DNA from: Manis javanica
Taxonomy: Eukaryota > Chordata > Mammalia > Pholidota > Manidae
NCBI RefSeq assembly: GCF_040802235.1
Contig: NC_133157.1
Span: forward strand, 32,691,501-32,755,500
Length of the DNA: 64,000 nt
Direction of reading: 5' to 3'
The translations under genes and the position numbers were made by a program. The notes under the pieces are model-generated. The model was not told the DNA's origin. It did not search any database and was given only the letters and a program-made list of their open reading frames with translations. Below, piece after piece: positions 22,720-34,464 of this stretch (position 1 is its first letter; each line of letters starts with the position of its first letter).

Positions 22720-23340
22720 CTCTCCCTTCCCTAACCTCCCTGTCTAGCCCATTACCAAGTCCTGTTCTTTTTGTGTCCCAAATGTCTCGAGTTGACCACC
22801 ATCTAGAATGAGCTAAAATCGTCTCTTACCTGGACCCCTGCAACCATCTCCTAACTGATTCTCCTGCCTCCTCTCTCGCCCACCTCCAACCTGATACCTG
22901 CACTGCAACTTGAGTGATCATTTCAAAAGATAAATCTGATCACACCATTTCCAGCTTCATGCTTGAAACACTCCAGTTAATTCCCACTGTACTTAGAATG
23001 AAGGCACAACTTCACACCAAGGCCCACAGGCTGCGTCCTGCCTGGTCCTGCCCATCTCCCACACACCTCCACCTCAGCTCTCCACTCCAGCCACACAGCC
23101 TTCTCAGTTCCTCACCCTCACCCTCCCTCTCCCTTCACAGAGCCTCTGCCCTGGGCTCTCCCTTCTGTCTGAAATGCTCTTTACTACAGTTCCCAACAAA
23201 CCTCAGCTTCTCAGAAAAGCCTTCTTTTGGCTTTTCTGTCTGTCATCAAGAAAGGATACTCTAAAACACTCTAAAAACATCAAGGACACTCTAAAACCCA
23301 GTGTCCTTGGTTCCTTGGCCCTTAAAAGCCTTTTTCTGCC
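22720..23340 (+). repeat. L2 LINE fragment
   Basis: L2-type landmarks in plus orientation: 'gatcatttcaaaagataaat', 'cactccagttaattcccact', 'cacaggctgcgtcctgcctg', 'ctgtctgaaatgctctttac'. Old and diverged. Confidence 0.6.
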
Positions 23341-23456
23341 TCTGTTTTGGTGCATAGTATAAGACAGCCAAGGAAATACAGCCGATATCTCTGTTGACCA
23401 ACTCAAGCCCAGCTCCCCTGCCCTCCCCTCCTCCATCTTCCCCTGCCTTGACTTAC

Positions 23457-23532
23457 CGATGGGATGAGGGAGTAATGGAGGAAGAGTTCCATGTCCATCG
23501 AACTGGTACAGGTGACATTTAACTGCCTGGTC
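23457..23532 (-). CDS. STRA6L: STRA6L coding exon (first with clear STRA6 homology)
   Basis: A 76-nt exon with acceptor GGCTGTTTTTCAG and a consensus GTAAGT donor (23451-23456). Its first base must complete a codon carried in from an upstream exon ending in phase 2. The peptide then reads TRQLNVTCTSSMDMELFLHY and SLIPS, phase 0 at the donor. NVTC gives an N-glycosylation sequon next to a Cys. It aligns by eye with human STRA6 [20 protein letters not shown], the extracellular N-terminus leading into the first helix. If no upstream coding exon exists, translation could instead start at one of the two Met codons in this exon. Confidence 0.88.
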
Positions 23533-24600
23533 CTGAAAAACAGCCAAAAAACCACATTCACATCATCAGTCATTGCTACAGTCACTGACTCTTTAGCCTT
23601 GAGCGTCACTGTCAGGAGTTTAGCTTGTAACCCACTCAAATCATCTGATCTTTTTTAACTTTGCTTCCTCAGAGCCAGTACTACTCACCTGTGATGTGTC
23701 TTCCCTAAGTGGATTAATCTTTCCTATTCCTCTTTTCAGCCTGGTTATCTATCCAGCTGCTCTACTAACTGGATCTAACGCCTTCCTTTCTTGATGACAG
23801 TCAGTGACAGTTTCAGATTCTGTGAGGCCTGATGCTTATATAACTTGGGACATTCTTTCCAAATAAAACTACAAAACCATTTTACTTGTTCATATTTTTA
23901 GGAAAACATATTGCCATGTAAACACTTAACTAAGGTGCCTCCCACTCTCCCAGAGCCTTGAAAGGGTTCTGGGCAAGTGAGGGGCCCTGAGACTAAAGCT
24001 TCAGTAACTTCATAGGAAATCAGCCCTTGGACAAGTTTTTCCATAACCAGAGTGTAAGAAGCATCAGCTTGTTCCTGATCCCCTGCTGGACTGTTGGGAC
24101 AGGACAGTGGTTATCTGGACTACAGACTGTGGACTTTGTCCTCTCTAGGATTCATAGTCTGCAGGACAAGGTTGCTGGGGTCTCTTGTCTGAAACACATG
24201 ACAGCAGTTTCGTGACTTGTCTTTAAAAGGGACCTCCTCCTTTCTGGGGCTCCCACCCCACTGTTCTTGCTGCTCTGACTTCCCTGCACCACCTCAGCAT
24301 GCTTTCTCACCCTTCTGGATCTCTGCTCACTCTGTTCCCTGCTCCTACAGCATCCCCCAGCCAAGTCCCGGGCTCCCTTCTCTGGCCAGCTCCTTCATCT
24401 CCCTCACAAGTCTTAGGGAAGAGCATGCCTCTAGGGAGTCCATGATCATGGAACATTCTTCGGTAATTCTTTAAAATCCCAGTGCTCCCTGGCTAGGTCT
24501 AACCACAGGTCTGACACATCTTAGAAGTGGGGGAAAGTAGAAGGAAATACAGCTATCAAAAATGTGGTAGAACTGTAAAAGACACACTTCTGTTTTCAGG
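23533..24600. other. STRA6L intron, unassigned
   Basis: Intron upstream (gene sense) of the 23457-23532 exon. I looked for a further coding exon and found none. No repeat is clear enough to name. Confidence 0.45.
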
Positions 24601-26246
24601 AAGGTAAACATGTATCAGTCTCCCTATCCATACAAAACCTTCAAGATGACAGAAAATTTGTTATTTTTTTAAAAAAGAAAGAAAGAAAACAGCCATATTT
24701 GAAAACAAGAGGGATCCTATCAGGGACACAGAAACTACTAGAAGACCCTGAATGACAGAGAGCAACTGGGACTAGATCAAAGAGAACAAGCATCAGCTAA
24801 CATGGCTGCAGACTGGGATCACACAAGGAGCGCTCTGCACCCATAGGGCAAGAGGCTGAAGCACAGTGGGGCTGCCACAGAATGATGAACTGGGGTCTCA
24901 CAGAGACCCATGTGTCCTCGACTCCTGCTGATCAGCCAGGGGCAATGGAGTTTATGTATCCGGGGGTAGTATGTATATATGGGTCTCAGAGAGAGAGAGA
25001 GGCTGTGCTCTGGGCCACAGGTGACACCTGAAAGGGACCAGTTGTTTTGGCTTCCAGAAGTCCAGCCTCTGAGATATGCCATCTATTGGTACATCCCCTC
25101 TCCAGCCCACTGCACAGCCCTGGGAGCAGCTGCCACAAATCCACAAAGCAAGTATCCTGGTAGAAAGCTAGATCACAGAGAGGAGCATACAATCAAGAAC
25201 CATCAAACATTTGAAAAACATTACACCACAGAAGGGAGTCAAATATTCAACAGAGAGAGGAACTTACTCCTGAGGAAACAAAGTTAATATGTATCTATAT
25301 GAGGTAATTACTAGAAGAAATTCTCTACAATAAGAATAAATCTAGGAGGAAGTAGAGGGGTGCAAAAAGCAATAGTAGGCAAACAAATTAGTGAAACTTC
25401 TTGCTAATCCTGAGCACAGGATTTTAAATAAATACATATTTAAATAAATATATACATATACACACATACTGAGAAAGAGAAAAACGTTTTTAGAACTACA
25501 AAGACTCAAAAGACCCTCTCTGAAAGAAATATTGGAGGAAATTCTCAATTAATAAGAAAAATGAATCTAGGAGGAAGAAGGATTTAAAAGTATCAGTGCA
25601 TAGAGAAACTAATAAAATATATGTTAAATATCTACATAAGTAATTATTATGAAACAAAATGTTTGCAATGCCAATTTTGGAGGTCAAATACCAGATGACA
25701 GACCCCACAGGAGGAGGGAAAGGTGAGTAGGAACAGGTTGTGGATGCAGATGGAAGTAAAATAATGATCGAGTTCTCATCATGTTTAGGAGGCCGATATA
25801 GAAATCTGTTTTTTCTTTCTGGGCTTTATTTTAAAAATTAGAATTCTAAGTAAGCATGTGAAAAATCCATAGTTAACTCTACCAGAAGAATATAAATAAA
25901 ATGTAAACCAGCATATTGAAAAGTATATATGAAAGAAAATTCAATTGCTCCAATAGACTACAGGAAGAGAAAAAAAATGAGATTAAGATTAAAAAAGAAA
26001 CACCATAAGGACAAAAATGTCCAAAGACTAGTAAGCCACCAGCAAGGAAGAAATACAAATATTTGATAAACCCTTAAAATTTCAATTAGTAATAAAAGTA
26101 GACATTAAGATGAAATACCACTTATCTATTAAACTGGAGATTACTGAAAATACTACCAGCATTACTGAAGGTTAAGACAAGTTGGTATTCATCTTCTGGT
26201 AGTCAGACTGTAAACTTGTATAACCATTCTGAGGATTAATTTTGTA

Positions 26247-26279
<33 letters not shown>

Positions 26280-26350
26280 AAGGACCTTTAAAATACAGCA
26301 ATTCCATTCTACAAATTCTACTAAAAAAAAAAACTTAAGCTAAGGAAATA
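24600..26350 (+). repeat. Degraded LINE-1/HAL1-like sequence
   Basis: A-rich sequence with LINE-1 flavour in plus orientation, for example 'ctctgaaagaaatattggag' near 25520 and 'gatgaaataccacttatcta' near 26110. It is too decayed for exact limits and contains no open frame of note. Includes the AT/AC microsatellite at 26245-26279. Confidence 0.4.
26245..26279. repeat. (AT)n(AC)n microsatellite
   Basis: About eleven AT units followed by six to seven AC units, within STRA6L intronic sequence. Confidence 0.95.
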
Positions 26351-26744
26351 ATCAGAGAAACTCCTAAAGATATGTACTAGAATAGGTATCTTTATGTATT
26401 CTCTCTCTCTCTCTGTCTCTTCCACATATGGGACTATAACATTTTAAAGTAATATATGCTCATTGTAAAACATTACAAATATTAGCAAATGTATAAAGTG
26501 GTAAATAAAGGCCTTTCTCCTCCATAATTATGTGTTTATAAACTGGATGTATGTGTTGTTTTAAGCAAAAATGGGATCAGACTAAACTTGATTTCTTCAT
26601 TTAATCAACAAAAGTAAGGAAATTCATTTAAGAAAGGAAGAAAATCTTTCATTTATGAAAGAAGGAAGGAAGTTGAGACAGACCCATCAGACTCTTCTGG
26701 ATGGGTGACCCTCTGGATGGGTGACGCTTCTGACACAGACTCAC

Positions 26745-26772
26745 CGCCGGGCCTGTCTCCTGCTCTGGGAGG
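26745..26772 (-). CDS. STRA6L: Candidate STRA6L 28-nt microexon
   Basis: This is inference from splice sites only. A strong donor (GGCG|GTGAGT, donor at 26739-26744) is preceded by an acceptor TACTCTCTGCTCAG. The 28-nt exon would enter in phase 1 and leave in phase 2. That is exactly what is needed to join the probable first exon (28184-28355, ending in phase 1) to 23457-23532 (needing phase 2). The peptide would be about nine residues, basic (SQSRRQARR). An alternative acceptor further upstream gives a longer exon of the same phase. It could equally be an untranslated exon or chance. Confidence 0.3.
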
Positions 26773-26914
26773 CTGAGCAGAGAGTACGTCTTGTGGCAGC
26801 TCAAACCAGGTGAGTTCAAGGAGGGCTGACTGTCAGCCCTCTAAATAAGGGGTCCAGAGCTACTGAGTCTGATTCCCTGGGCTATGCTTCTACTCCAACA
26901 GCCACTACAGTGAA

Positions 26915-27300
26915 CAAGTGAAGTGTGCAATGCAGTCAACCCATATTAAAAAGCCATGGACCCGCAAAGAAACAGAAAATCTAAACAGACTAATTACCAG
27001 CAATGAAATTGAATTAGCAATCAAAAAACTACCCAAGAACAAAACCTCTGGACCAGATGGCTTTACTGCTGAATTTTTTCAGACATTTAGAGAAGACCTC
27101 CTTTAAGTTTTAATACCCATCCTCCTTAAAGTTTTCCAAAAAGTAGAAGAGGAGGGAATACTCCCAAACTCATTCTATGAGGCCAGCATCACTCTAATAC
27201 CAAAACCAGGAAAAGACACCACAAAAAAAGAAAATTACAGACCACTATCCCTGATGAACATAGATGCAAAAATACTCAACAAAATATTAGCCTAATAGTA
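26915..27300 (+). repeat. LINE-1 ORF2 reverse-transcriptase fragment
   Basis: Plus orientation. A readable stretch (about 26918-27106) contains LPKNKTSGPDGFTAEFFQTF. After a stop, a continuation has the [10 protein letters not shown] and [19 protein letters not shown] motifs of the LINE-1 reverse transcriptase. Short internal fragment, not functional. Confidence 0.9.
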
Positions 27301-27319
27301 GTAAGTTAAACGTATGATA

Positions 27320-27480
27320 ATAGCTTTCATTGATTGATGTCACCATATTAGGTGTCAGTATGTCCTAGGCATTTGCTATTTTATATTCTCTAAATTAATC
27401 TTTACAACCTTATGAGGTAGGTTGTATTATCTCCTTTTTAAAATGAGGCACTGAAGCCAGGAGAGGTTTCATAACTTGAT
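27320..27480 (-). repeat. MIR SINE
   Basis: The plus strand reads 'caaccttatgaggtaggttg', 'ttaaaatgaggcactgaagc' and 'gaggtttcataacttgatca', the complement of a MIR. Confidence 0.7.
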
Positions 27481-28183
27481 CAGGAGATGAGGCCTGCAGC
27501 CATCCTCCCTGGAGGACACCATCTTCCCATCCCGGCTGTGGGTTCACGTGGCTCCTTGGAGCCTCTAGAGCTCCCTGACCTTCTGGGCTGCGGCTGGCTC
27601 ATCTCTGATCCCCACCGCCAGCCGGGTGCCTGGCACAGAGAGGCTTAGGAATGTCTATTAAATTCCAAGGGAACTGCCCTCAGGAAATCAAGGCCCGGAG
27701 AGGGCCAGTGAGCAGAAAACACACTATTTCAGGTCTCACACAATGAGTTCAGGCACTGGCCACCTCGTGGGTGGTCAGCAGAAGGAAATCGGTTTTCACT
27801 GCTCAGTGCAGAGAAAAGTTAGGAAAGGAGGAGGATATGCACACAGTGTGTATGTGCAAAACAAATTTTCACAGAACAATACCCTTAATATGCTTGGTGT
27901 CCTCTGGTATTTTTAACTTGATTCAATTCTATTAATTTTGTAAAATGCTGGTCATACCACTAAATTAATTTCACAACCCACTAATGGGTCTCAGCTGTTT
28001 GAAAAAAAACTTGGTGAGACGATCGCTAGGGTAGGGGCTCAGGAATCCCTGAAGGCCTCTGACTCACAGCCCCTTTGGCAAGTATTTGCCTTTGCCGCAG
28101 AGGGCGCCCCCAAACCAGGCCCTGCCCTGATGGGTAAACAGCAGGTGAGATCATCAAGGAAACTCTTCAGCTCAGGCCCTTAC
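27481..28183. other. Sequence downstream of the probable STRA6L first exon
   Basis: First intron of STRA6L if 28184-28355 is its first exon. Moderately GC-rich near 27500-27720 and unassigned otherwise. Confidence 0.4.
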
Positions 28184-28355
28184 CGCTTCTCCTGGCCGCC
28201 GCTGCACCAGCTTCCGGCCTGAGCTGGTCTCCGCTCTGCGGGAGCAGCTCGCCTCCCCCACCTGGAGAGGAAGGCTCCTTCCCCCGGACTCTGCAACTAG
28301 CCTGCGGGCTCTCGCACTCATCACTCCCGCTTGCTGCTATAGCTGCCTTTTTCAT
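28184..28355 (-). CDS. STRA6L: Probable STRA6L first coding exon
   Basis: On the minus strand an ATG at 28355 opens a 57-codon frame (MKKAAIAASGSDECES and onward, Gly/Pro/Ala-rich with no membrane segment) that runs into a good donor, AAGCG|GTAAGG (28178-28183), in phase 1. It lies at the expected 5' side of the gene, in locally GC-rich sequence. Against it, I see no clear resemblance to the human STRA6 N-terminus, and it cannot splice directly to 23457-23532 in frame (phase 1 against a needed phase 2). An intermediate exon is therefore required, or this exon is partly or wholly untranslated. Confidence 0.4.
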
Positions 28356-28840
28356 GTCTAATGTCTCACTTTCAGACCATGCTTTTCAAAGGCAAGAATG
28401 GGTTTTATTCCACTTTGAACCTCGACAACTCCCCCCGGCCCCACCGACACACACCCAGCTTCTGACTTGGGAAGAAGTACATTACAGATCCAAGCGAGTG
28501 CTGAATGAGTGAGTGAAAAGGGAAGGCAGGCAGGAAGGACCGGAGGGAGGGCCGGAGGGAGAAAGAATGAGACACCCGGCGCTGCACCGCGGGTGGTGGG
28601 CATGCGCGCAGCAGAGCCGGGCCCTGCCACGTCCACCGAGACCCACCCATCAGGGCATCACAGACTCCTAACCGGTAACTGAAAGGCTCTGGAATCTGAC
28701 CCCATTCGATGTTCGAATCCTTTTAGGACCCCCACCCAGGCCCAAACCCATGTGTGGCCATGAAGGCTTGCTTGGGCACTTCCAGTAGTGGGAACCCTCT
28801 CCCTCCACAGCCCAACACTTCCATCTCACTGAGGCGTGGG
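28356..28840 (-). promoter_or_regulatory. Possible STRA6L promoter region
   Basis: Inference from position: the sequence immediately upstream of the probable first exon. It contains a modestly CpG-bearing segment near 28550-28640 ('acaccgcgggtgg'-like and 'catgcgcgcagcag' words), well short of a full CpG island. No TATA box at a convincing distance was identified. Confidence 0.25.
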
Positions 28841-29035
28841 GCCCAGAGGGAAAAGCACTGGTTTGGAGCCTGACAGCAAGCAAGCCCCAGCTCCACCACG
28901 TGACTGGGTGAGCCGTGCCCCTCTCTGGGCCTTACTCCCCTTATCCTGAAAATACATCTAATGCCTGCCATCCGAGCTGCCACGAGGATTAGATACAATG
29001 AGAGTCAGGTACCTGCCTTGTGCTCAGTGGAATGA
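28840..29035 (+). repeat. MIR SINE
   Basis: Landmarks in order: 'gcactggtttggagcctgac', 'gtgcccctctctgggcctta', 'tccgagctgccacgaggatt' and 'agatacaatgagagtcaggt'. Plus orientation. Confidence 0.75.
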
Positions 29036-29739
29036 TCTTTCCCATCCCTTTCCTGCTTTCGGACAGCTTTGATCAAAGAAAAGGGGTTTTCCTTTTCTTG
29101 GGCTGGAAAGGGACTCTCACTAGCAGGGTTTCTTTCACCTCAACTCCCTGGGGTGTCTGGGCTCAGCCCTTCCCAATCCAGTGCACACCACAGACAACCA
29201 GCCTGGCATCCCCGGCCTCCTGCTAGGCCTGGGCATGTGAAGGACTCCCCTGCCCTTGGGCCCCTGACCGTGCAGTGGACTGAAGTCCTCCACCTGGTTA
29301 ACCAGTAGCTAGAGTGGCTGCCCATGCCTAGCTCAGGGCCCAGTCTCCCACTTCCTTGCTGCTGACAGAGTGGCCCAAAGCAAGGAACCCTGCCTAGAGT
29401 AGCCCCACTGCCCTCCCAAGCTGCTGGCATCTGGTGAAGGGGCCTGGCCAGGAATAACTGCTTCAGGCAGATCCTCACTCTGACTGCTAGGTGCTGTGCT
29501 TCCTCAGGCTCTTGGAACCCCTGGGTATCTCTCTGTTCACTTGTGAATGAGGAAGGCTGGACTTCTTGGGACAGAGTCCATGGTCACAGCAGCCAGCCAC
29601 TGTTTGGAAATGCCTTTTCATGGGCCTGTGTCCCCCACAGGAAGGGAGCTCCTTGTTGGGGGGACCTTTTTCATTCATCTCTACGTCCCCGGCTCTAGGC
29701 CCAGTATGTGGCAACAGTAGGTGTTCACTAATGTTTCCT
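29036..29739. other. Intergenic, with a probable L2 fragment
   Basis: Mostly unassigned. Around 29620-29735 the words 'ggaagggagctccttgttgg' and 'agtatgtggcaacagtaggt' look like an L2 3' end in plus orientation. Confidence 0.4.
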
Positions 29740-29960
29740 AAGTGTATGGATGGAAAGTTAATGTTTCTCGAGAGCCTACTGTGCACCAAGCTATACTTCA
29801 AGGGCTTAGCATTTATTAACTAATTTCATCCTCACAACAGCCCTGTGAGAGACGTACCATTATCACCCCATTTCACAGATGAGGAAACTGAGGCACTGAA
29901 AGGTCAGGAAACTTGTCTGAGCTTGCCCACAGACTTGGACCCTGGCAATCTGGTGATCAT
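29740..29960 (-). repeat. MIR-family SINE, nearly complete
   Basis: The plus strand shows 'agcctactgtgcaccaagct', 'catcctcacaacagccctgt', 'acagatgaggaaactgaggc' and 'ggaaacttgtctgagcttgc', the full complement of a MIR. Confidence 0.8.
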
Positions 29961-30744
29961 GTAAGTACTTCCTGGCTGTCACGTTCTATGACTTTACCGT
30001 AACTGCCCATGGCTATGGCCAGTGCAGTCTGAGCTCTCACAGCTGGAGACTAGAGGAGGACAGGACCTGTAAAGACTCAAGAGTGAATCTGCGCACCAGG
30101 TCATCTGCGTGCAGCTTTAAGAACTCCGTGGGGGAAAGCGAAACTTCCTTTCAAAAATGTGATCCGCGATGGAACAACAGGCTGTCTGGAGGGTGGGAAG
30201 TGGGCAGGGTGTCTGTGAAACAAGGAAGGCCATGTGTCGACAACTGCTGGAGCTAGTGATGGGATATAGGGGTTCTTTATACTATTCTCTCTTCTTTCAT
30301 GTAAATTCATGTACTTCCATAATAAAAATGTAAACTTTTAAAATAAAATTAAGTCCATGACTACCAAACCTACACAGGCTGCTACCTTGCTGGTGGTCTC
30401 TTCGGATTTCTTCCCAGCTCCTCCACCCCTCAGGCCTGCCTCTGATGGCCTTCCCAGGAAGGCAGGTATGTCCTTCTGTCTGCTTCTCTCTCTTAGGCCT
30501 GTTGGTTTGTCTCTGTCTGTTGGTTTGTCACATTCTCTGTGGCTCTGAGAATCAGGGGAATGTTCTACAGTGAAAGACACACTGACACCTGTTTTTATTT
30601 CAGTTCTTTCCCAGGGTGTCTGTCTTCTCTGCATGTCCAAATCTGCTTTCTTCTCCTTTGCCTGACTACTCGCATCCATTTTGGCCTCGCTGTACAACTA
30701 GGGATGGTCGGCTCTGGGTTGGTGACCTCCTTGTCGGTGTATGG
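29961..30744. other. Intergenic, unassigned
   Basis: No gene. An A/T-rich block near 30290-30350 with AATAAAA words may be a LINE tail. Confidence 0.4.
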
Positions 30745-30915
30745 GATGTCTTCATGCTCACGAGGGTCCTCAGATCTGGAAGGAAGACTCTGGGATTTGA
30801 TGTCAGAGACCTTGTGACCTGGGGTAAATCATTTCTCCTCCGGAAGCCTTGCTGCTTTGTCTGTAGAGTGGCTGTAATGCCAGCACTTCCCTGGTTATTA
30901 GGGAACAGGTACAAA
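30745..30915 (+). repeat. MIR SINE
   Basis: Diverged MIR in plus orientation: 'gatgtcagagaccttgtgac', 'ctggggtaaatcatttctcc' and 'gtctgtagagtggctgtaat'. Confidence 0.6.
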
Positions 30916-31409
30916 TGGTGCCTTGTTAACTGAGAAGCACCATGCATGCTGGTTCTCAGGCCTTTTCCTCTTCCCTACAACTGCCGCCCATTTTGTGCAT
31001 CCATTAACAAGATGTGTCCTAAGGTATCAGAAAAGCCTAAGAGAGGTTATTTCTTGGATTCAGGAATGCTCAAAATTTTTCCATCTAAATTAAGGGTAAT
31101 TGCATCTTCTCTCAATGCCGTTTCAGCTTACAAAAGATTTTGTAGGAATGCTCTACTTTCAGATAGAAGGGGAAGCCTGTATCTCCTTTTCCAAGTGACT
31201 CTCATTATACCTGTTGGTCTTTTTACTTCTTTTCCCTTCTTCATCCTCCACAGCATTCTTCAACAATCTAAGCAGATACATGATGACCCAGAAAGTGGTG
31301 GCTTACTTTTTGCTGTATTTTGTGGTAGTTCTTTCAGTTCTGTGATCAGATATGATCAAACGTTCGCATTTAAATGTTTGAGTGAGAATTCTTAATTCCT
31401 GACATCTGG

Positions 31410-31600
31410 ACAGGACTTCACAGATCTCAAAGTCCTTTCACATTCTTTTCTCAGACGTTCTTCACAAAGCTGGGTGTTAGGGAGGACATGGGCTCTTCTG
31501 CCTGATTTATAGAGGAGGGAACTGAGCCTTTAAGATTTGCCAGAAACTACAGAGCCAGGATTCAAACCTGGGTCCTCTAACACCATTATCTGGGCTCGTC
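31410..31600 (-). repeat. MIR-family SINE
   Basis: The plus strand reads 'gatttatagaggagggaact', 'gagcctttaagatttgccag' and 'gagccaggattcaaacctgg', the complement of a MIR. Confidence 0.65.
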
Positions 31601-33405
31601 CCACTCTGCTCTGTGGCTCCAAACTGAAGACAAACAGAAATCTTTTCACTGACCCAGACCTGATCCATGGTTCCTTCCTCCATGCTAGCCTGCGTACAAA
31701 GGAGCTAACCTGTGCCTTCTCCCAGTTTCCACAAACCACCATCAGAGAAGACGGTTGCCAGGACATGTGTTTGTCTAGCATGGCTCGTCTTAGATCTGAC
31801 CCTGCTGACTCACCTTGCACTTGTGGAAAGCATCTTGGTGGAAAAGCACCGCCTGCAGCCCCGGCGAGCAAGCTGCTTCTCTGGATTAGTCTTTGAGCTT
31901 CTCTGGCCTCCTGGTTATGATCGTTTCTGATACTCTGATGTTCTGCCCAGTTCTCTTCACAGCACACAAAAACTCAGACAAAAAGCAAACATCCAGTCAA
32001 ATATTCACCAGAGAAATGAAAGCAAGCAGGCAGCCTTCCTTGTTTCAGAACACTGCGGGCTATTCTTCTGTTCTTCCTCCCCTTCTCGTGCTTCCTCATG
32101 CAAAAGCAGGAACTTCCCCCCTCTTTCCTCTCTCCTGGACTCTGGCTATCTCTTTGAGTCCCCTGCAGTGGGCACTGGGGGTTGAGGGTGGTCAGGGGGC
32201 CCTAAGCTACTAGAACTTTGCCCAGCAGCTGAGGCTTCTTTGGCTAGCTGTAAAAATTATTACAGGCAATAAAGTAGGACTCTGCCTCAAGGCAATAAAC
32301 TAGGAAACTAGGACCACTGGCTTCAAGATTCTCCTTGGATACAAGGCCATCCATTGTTGGGAGAAGGAGCTGGAGACAAGTTCAAATTGAACACCACCCA
32401 TGTGGTGGAACCAGCTACTGTCCACCAAGAATTGCTGCTCCCTCTCCATAAGGAGAGGCTGGCACTGGGATGAAGCTGCCCAGCCAGAGGCCAGACTCCC
32501 CAGGTCCAGTATCTAGGAACAAACATGGGCCGAAGGCTCACCGATGAAATGTGAGCAGAAGTGACATGAGTAACTTGTGGGCCAAAACAATTAAGAAGCA
32601 AATGTGTCTTTCCTATCTTTTCCTTCCCTGTGTGCTGGTTTAGGGCTCAAAGACCCTAAAGGAAATAGGATGGAGGGAGTCCAGATCCATGAATCATCAT
32701 GTAGAGGAAACTGCCCTCTACGTTGACTGCCCTCTCACACACTGCTGTGCGGGCAAGAAAAATAAAGTTTTATGGTACGAAGCCAGCCAAGTGCAAGCTT
32801 ATTTGTTATAGCAGCTAGTGTTATGCCAGATAACACAGCACATAACACAGAAGACTTGAAAGTATCATGTGGTCCAAGTCCTTTATTTTAAGAAGAAAAC
32901 AGAGGCTTTGGGAAGGAAAGCATACTAACAAGACTGGCTAAGCCTCAGAAAGCCTGCTGTGCCCCCAGAGCTGTGGCCAGGGCATGAGCAGCCATGCTGG
33001 TGCCACACGATTCTGCCCCAGAGCACTGCTGACTGGGCCACGGCTGCGTGCCTGACCCGAGAGCGGCCAGTCACAAGCCATACAGTCTCTTACTTGTGAC
33101 AGACACCCTGCCTAGCAGAGCCTCTCTCTTAGGAGCCCAGCCCTAAGACAGAGCAAGAGCTAAGCACTCGTCAGTGGGACTAAGAACCAAATAATAGCCA
33201 GAGAGATGCAGGAACCTAAGGAACAGTCAAGTTCTGATCAGGCCAGAGCATGACTCTTGCTGCTGAGCATACGTTAAGATTTCCCAGTTACCAGAATGGC
33301 TTGTGGATTCAAACTGGCCTCTTTGTTTCCAAATGACTTTCTGGGCCAAATGGGAGCTAGACTCCAGGTGTCCTTGACTGTCAGCTCACTGCATCCTCAG
33401 CTCCT
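31601..33405. other. Intergenic, unassigned
   Basis: Between the two genes. I see no exon with flanking splice sites and a recognisable peptide, no RNA gene, and no repeat clear enough to name. Two intervals flanking it (30916-31409 and 34031-34464) are likewise blank. Confidence 0.45.
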
Positions 33406-33409
33406 GGGC

Positions 33410-34030
33410 CATTGAATGGTACCACCAAACTCCGCCTCTCACAAGCTGTCAGTGGCTCCTCCCCTTCTCCTGCTTCATTCATTCCGCTTCCCAGCGGTTC
33501 TCACCCATCCCTTTACCTTTGTGTCAGAGGGCTCACTTCCTCTTCTCCCCTCTGCCAGCTTGGAGTTGGTGTTCAGAATGGTGGAGCTACAACATGGAAG
33601 GAGCCTGGATATCTGAATCAACACTTGAGGAGACCAGGAATAGCTGTCTGAGACTTTAATGTGATAGGAATAAACCTCTGTTCTGTTAGAGCCATCATAC
33701 ACTTTGCTGCAGCTAGTCCCTACCCTAATCAACACAACTTCCTTTCCATTCACACTGCTGCTGCCGCAGTCCCAGCGCTCACCACCTGCTGTCTGGACTA
33801 GTGCAAGAGTGCTCTAATGGCCTCGCAGCCTCCAGTCCCACGCTTAAGGCACCAAAACCTCTCCCTAGAGCACAACTCAGACTTGCTGAGTGTCCTCCCA
33901 GGGTCTGCGCCCCACCATGGCACTCCAAACCTTCTAAGAAGTTGCTTCAGTCTCCCTTCCAGCCTAATTGCCACTGTGCACTTCTACATATTTTAAAGTT
34001 GTTTATCCATCCCTAAACACAGTCTTTCAT
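33410..34030 (+). repeat. L2 LINE fragment
   Basis: L2-like landmarks in plus orientation: 'aagctgtcagtggctcctcc', 'ctgctgtctggactagtgca', 'agagtgctctaatggcctcg' and 'ggcactccaaaccttctaag'-type wording. Diverged, limits approximate. Confidence 0.5.
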
Positions 34031-34464
34031 GCTAATCTGGATCTTTAGGGAGCAAGGCATGAGATCCACTCAAGTTGCCTTGAGTCGAAGGGGGTTCCTA
34101 TTACTCCCCTGCAAGGGCTGCGACCAACCCTGGGAAGGTGTGGAAAGTGAAGCCATTCTTGGGAATGGCTCCTCCCCACCTGTGGCCGAGGGAGCTCTCT
34201 CTCGGCTCTTTCCCTTTGGGCATTCTTGCTCCAATCTGTTCTCTCTATGGCTCAGGCCCTTTGCTTCCTATGGTTTCTGCTCTCTCACAGCTTCAACTCA
34301 TCACCGTCCTGGTATCCTTTCAGCTTTTACCCTCAGGGTTCATTGCCTTCTTTCTAGGGTTCCCCTGGTTCTAAATGCTAGAATAATATATCTGTCCAAG
34401 TTTATCTTTTTCCCCAGGCGGGTCCTAGGACAGCCTATGCCTTTCTGATATTTGGCTCAGTCAT

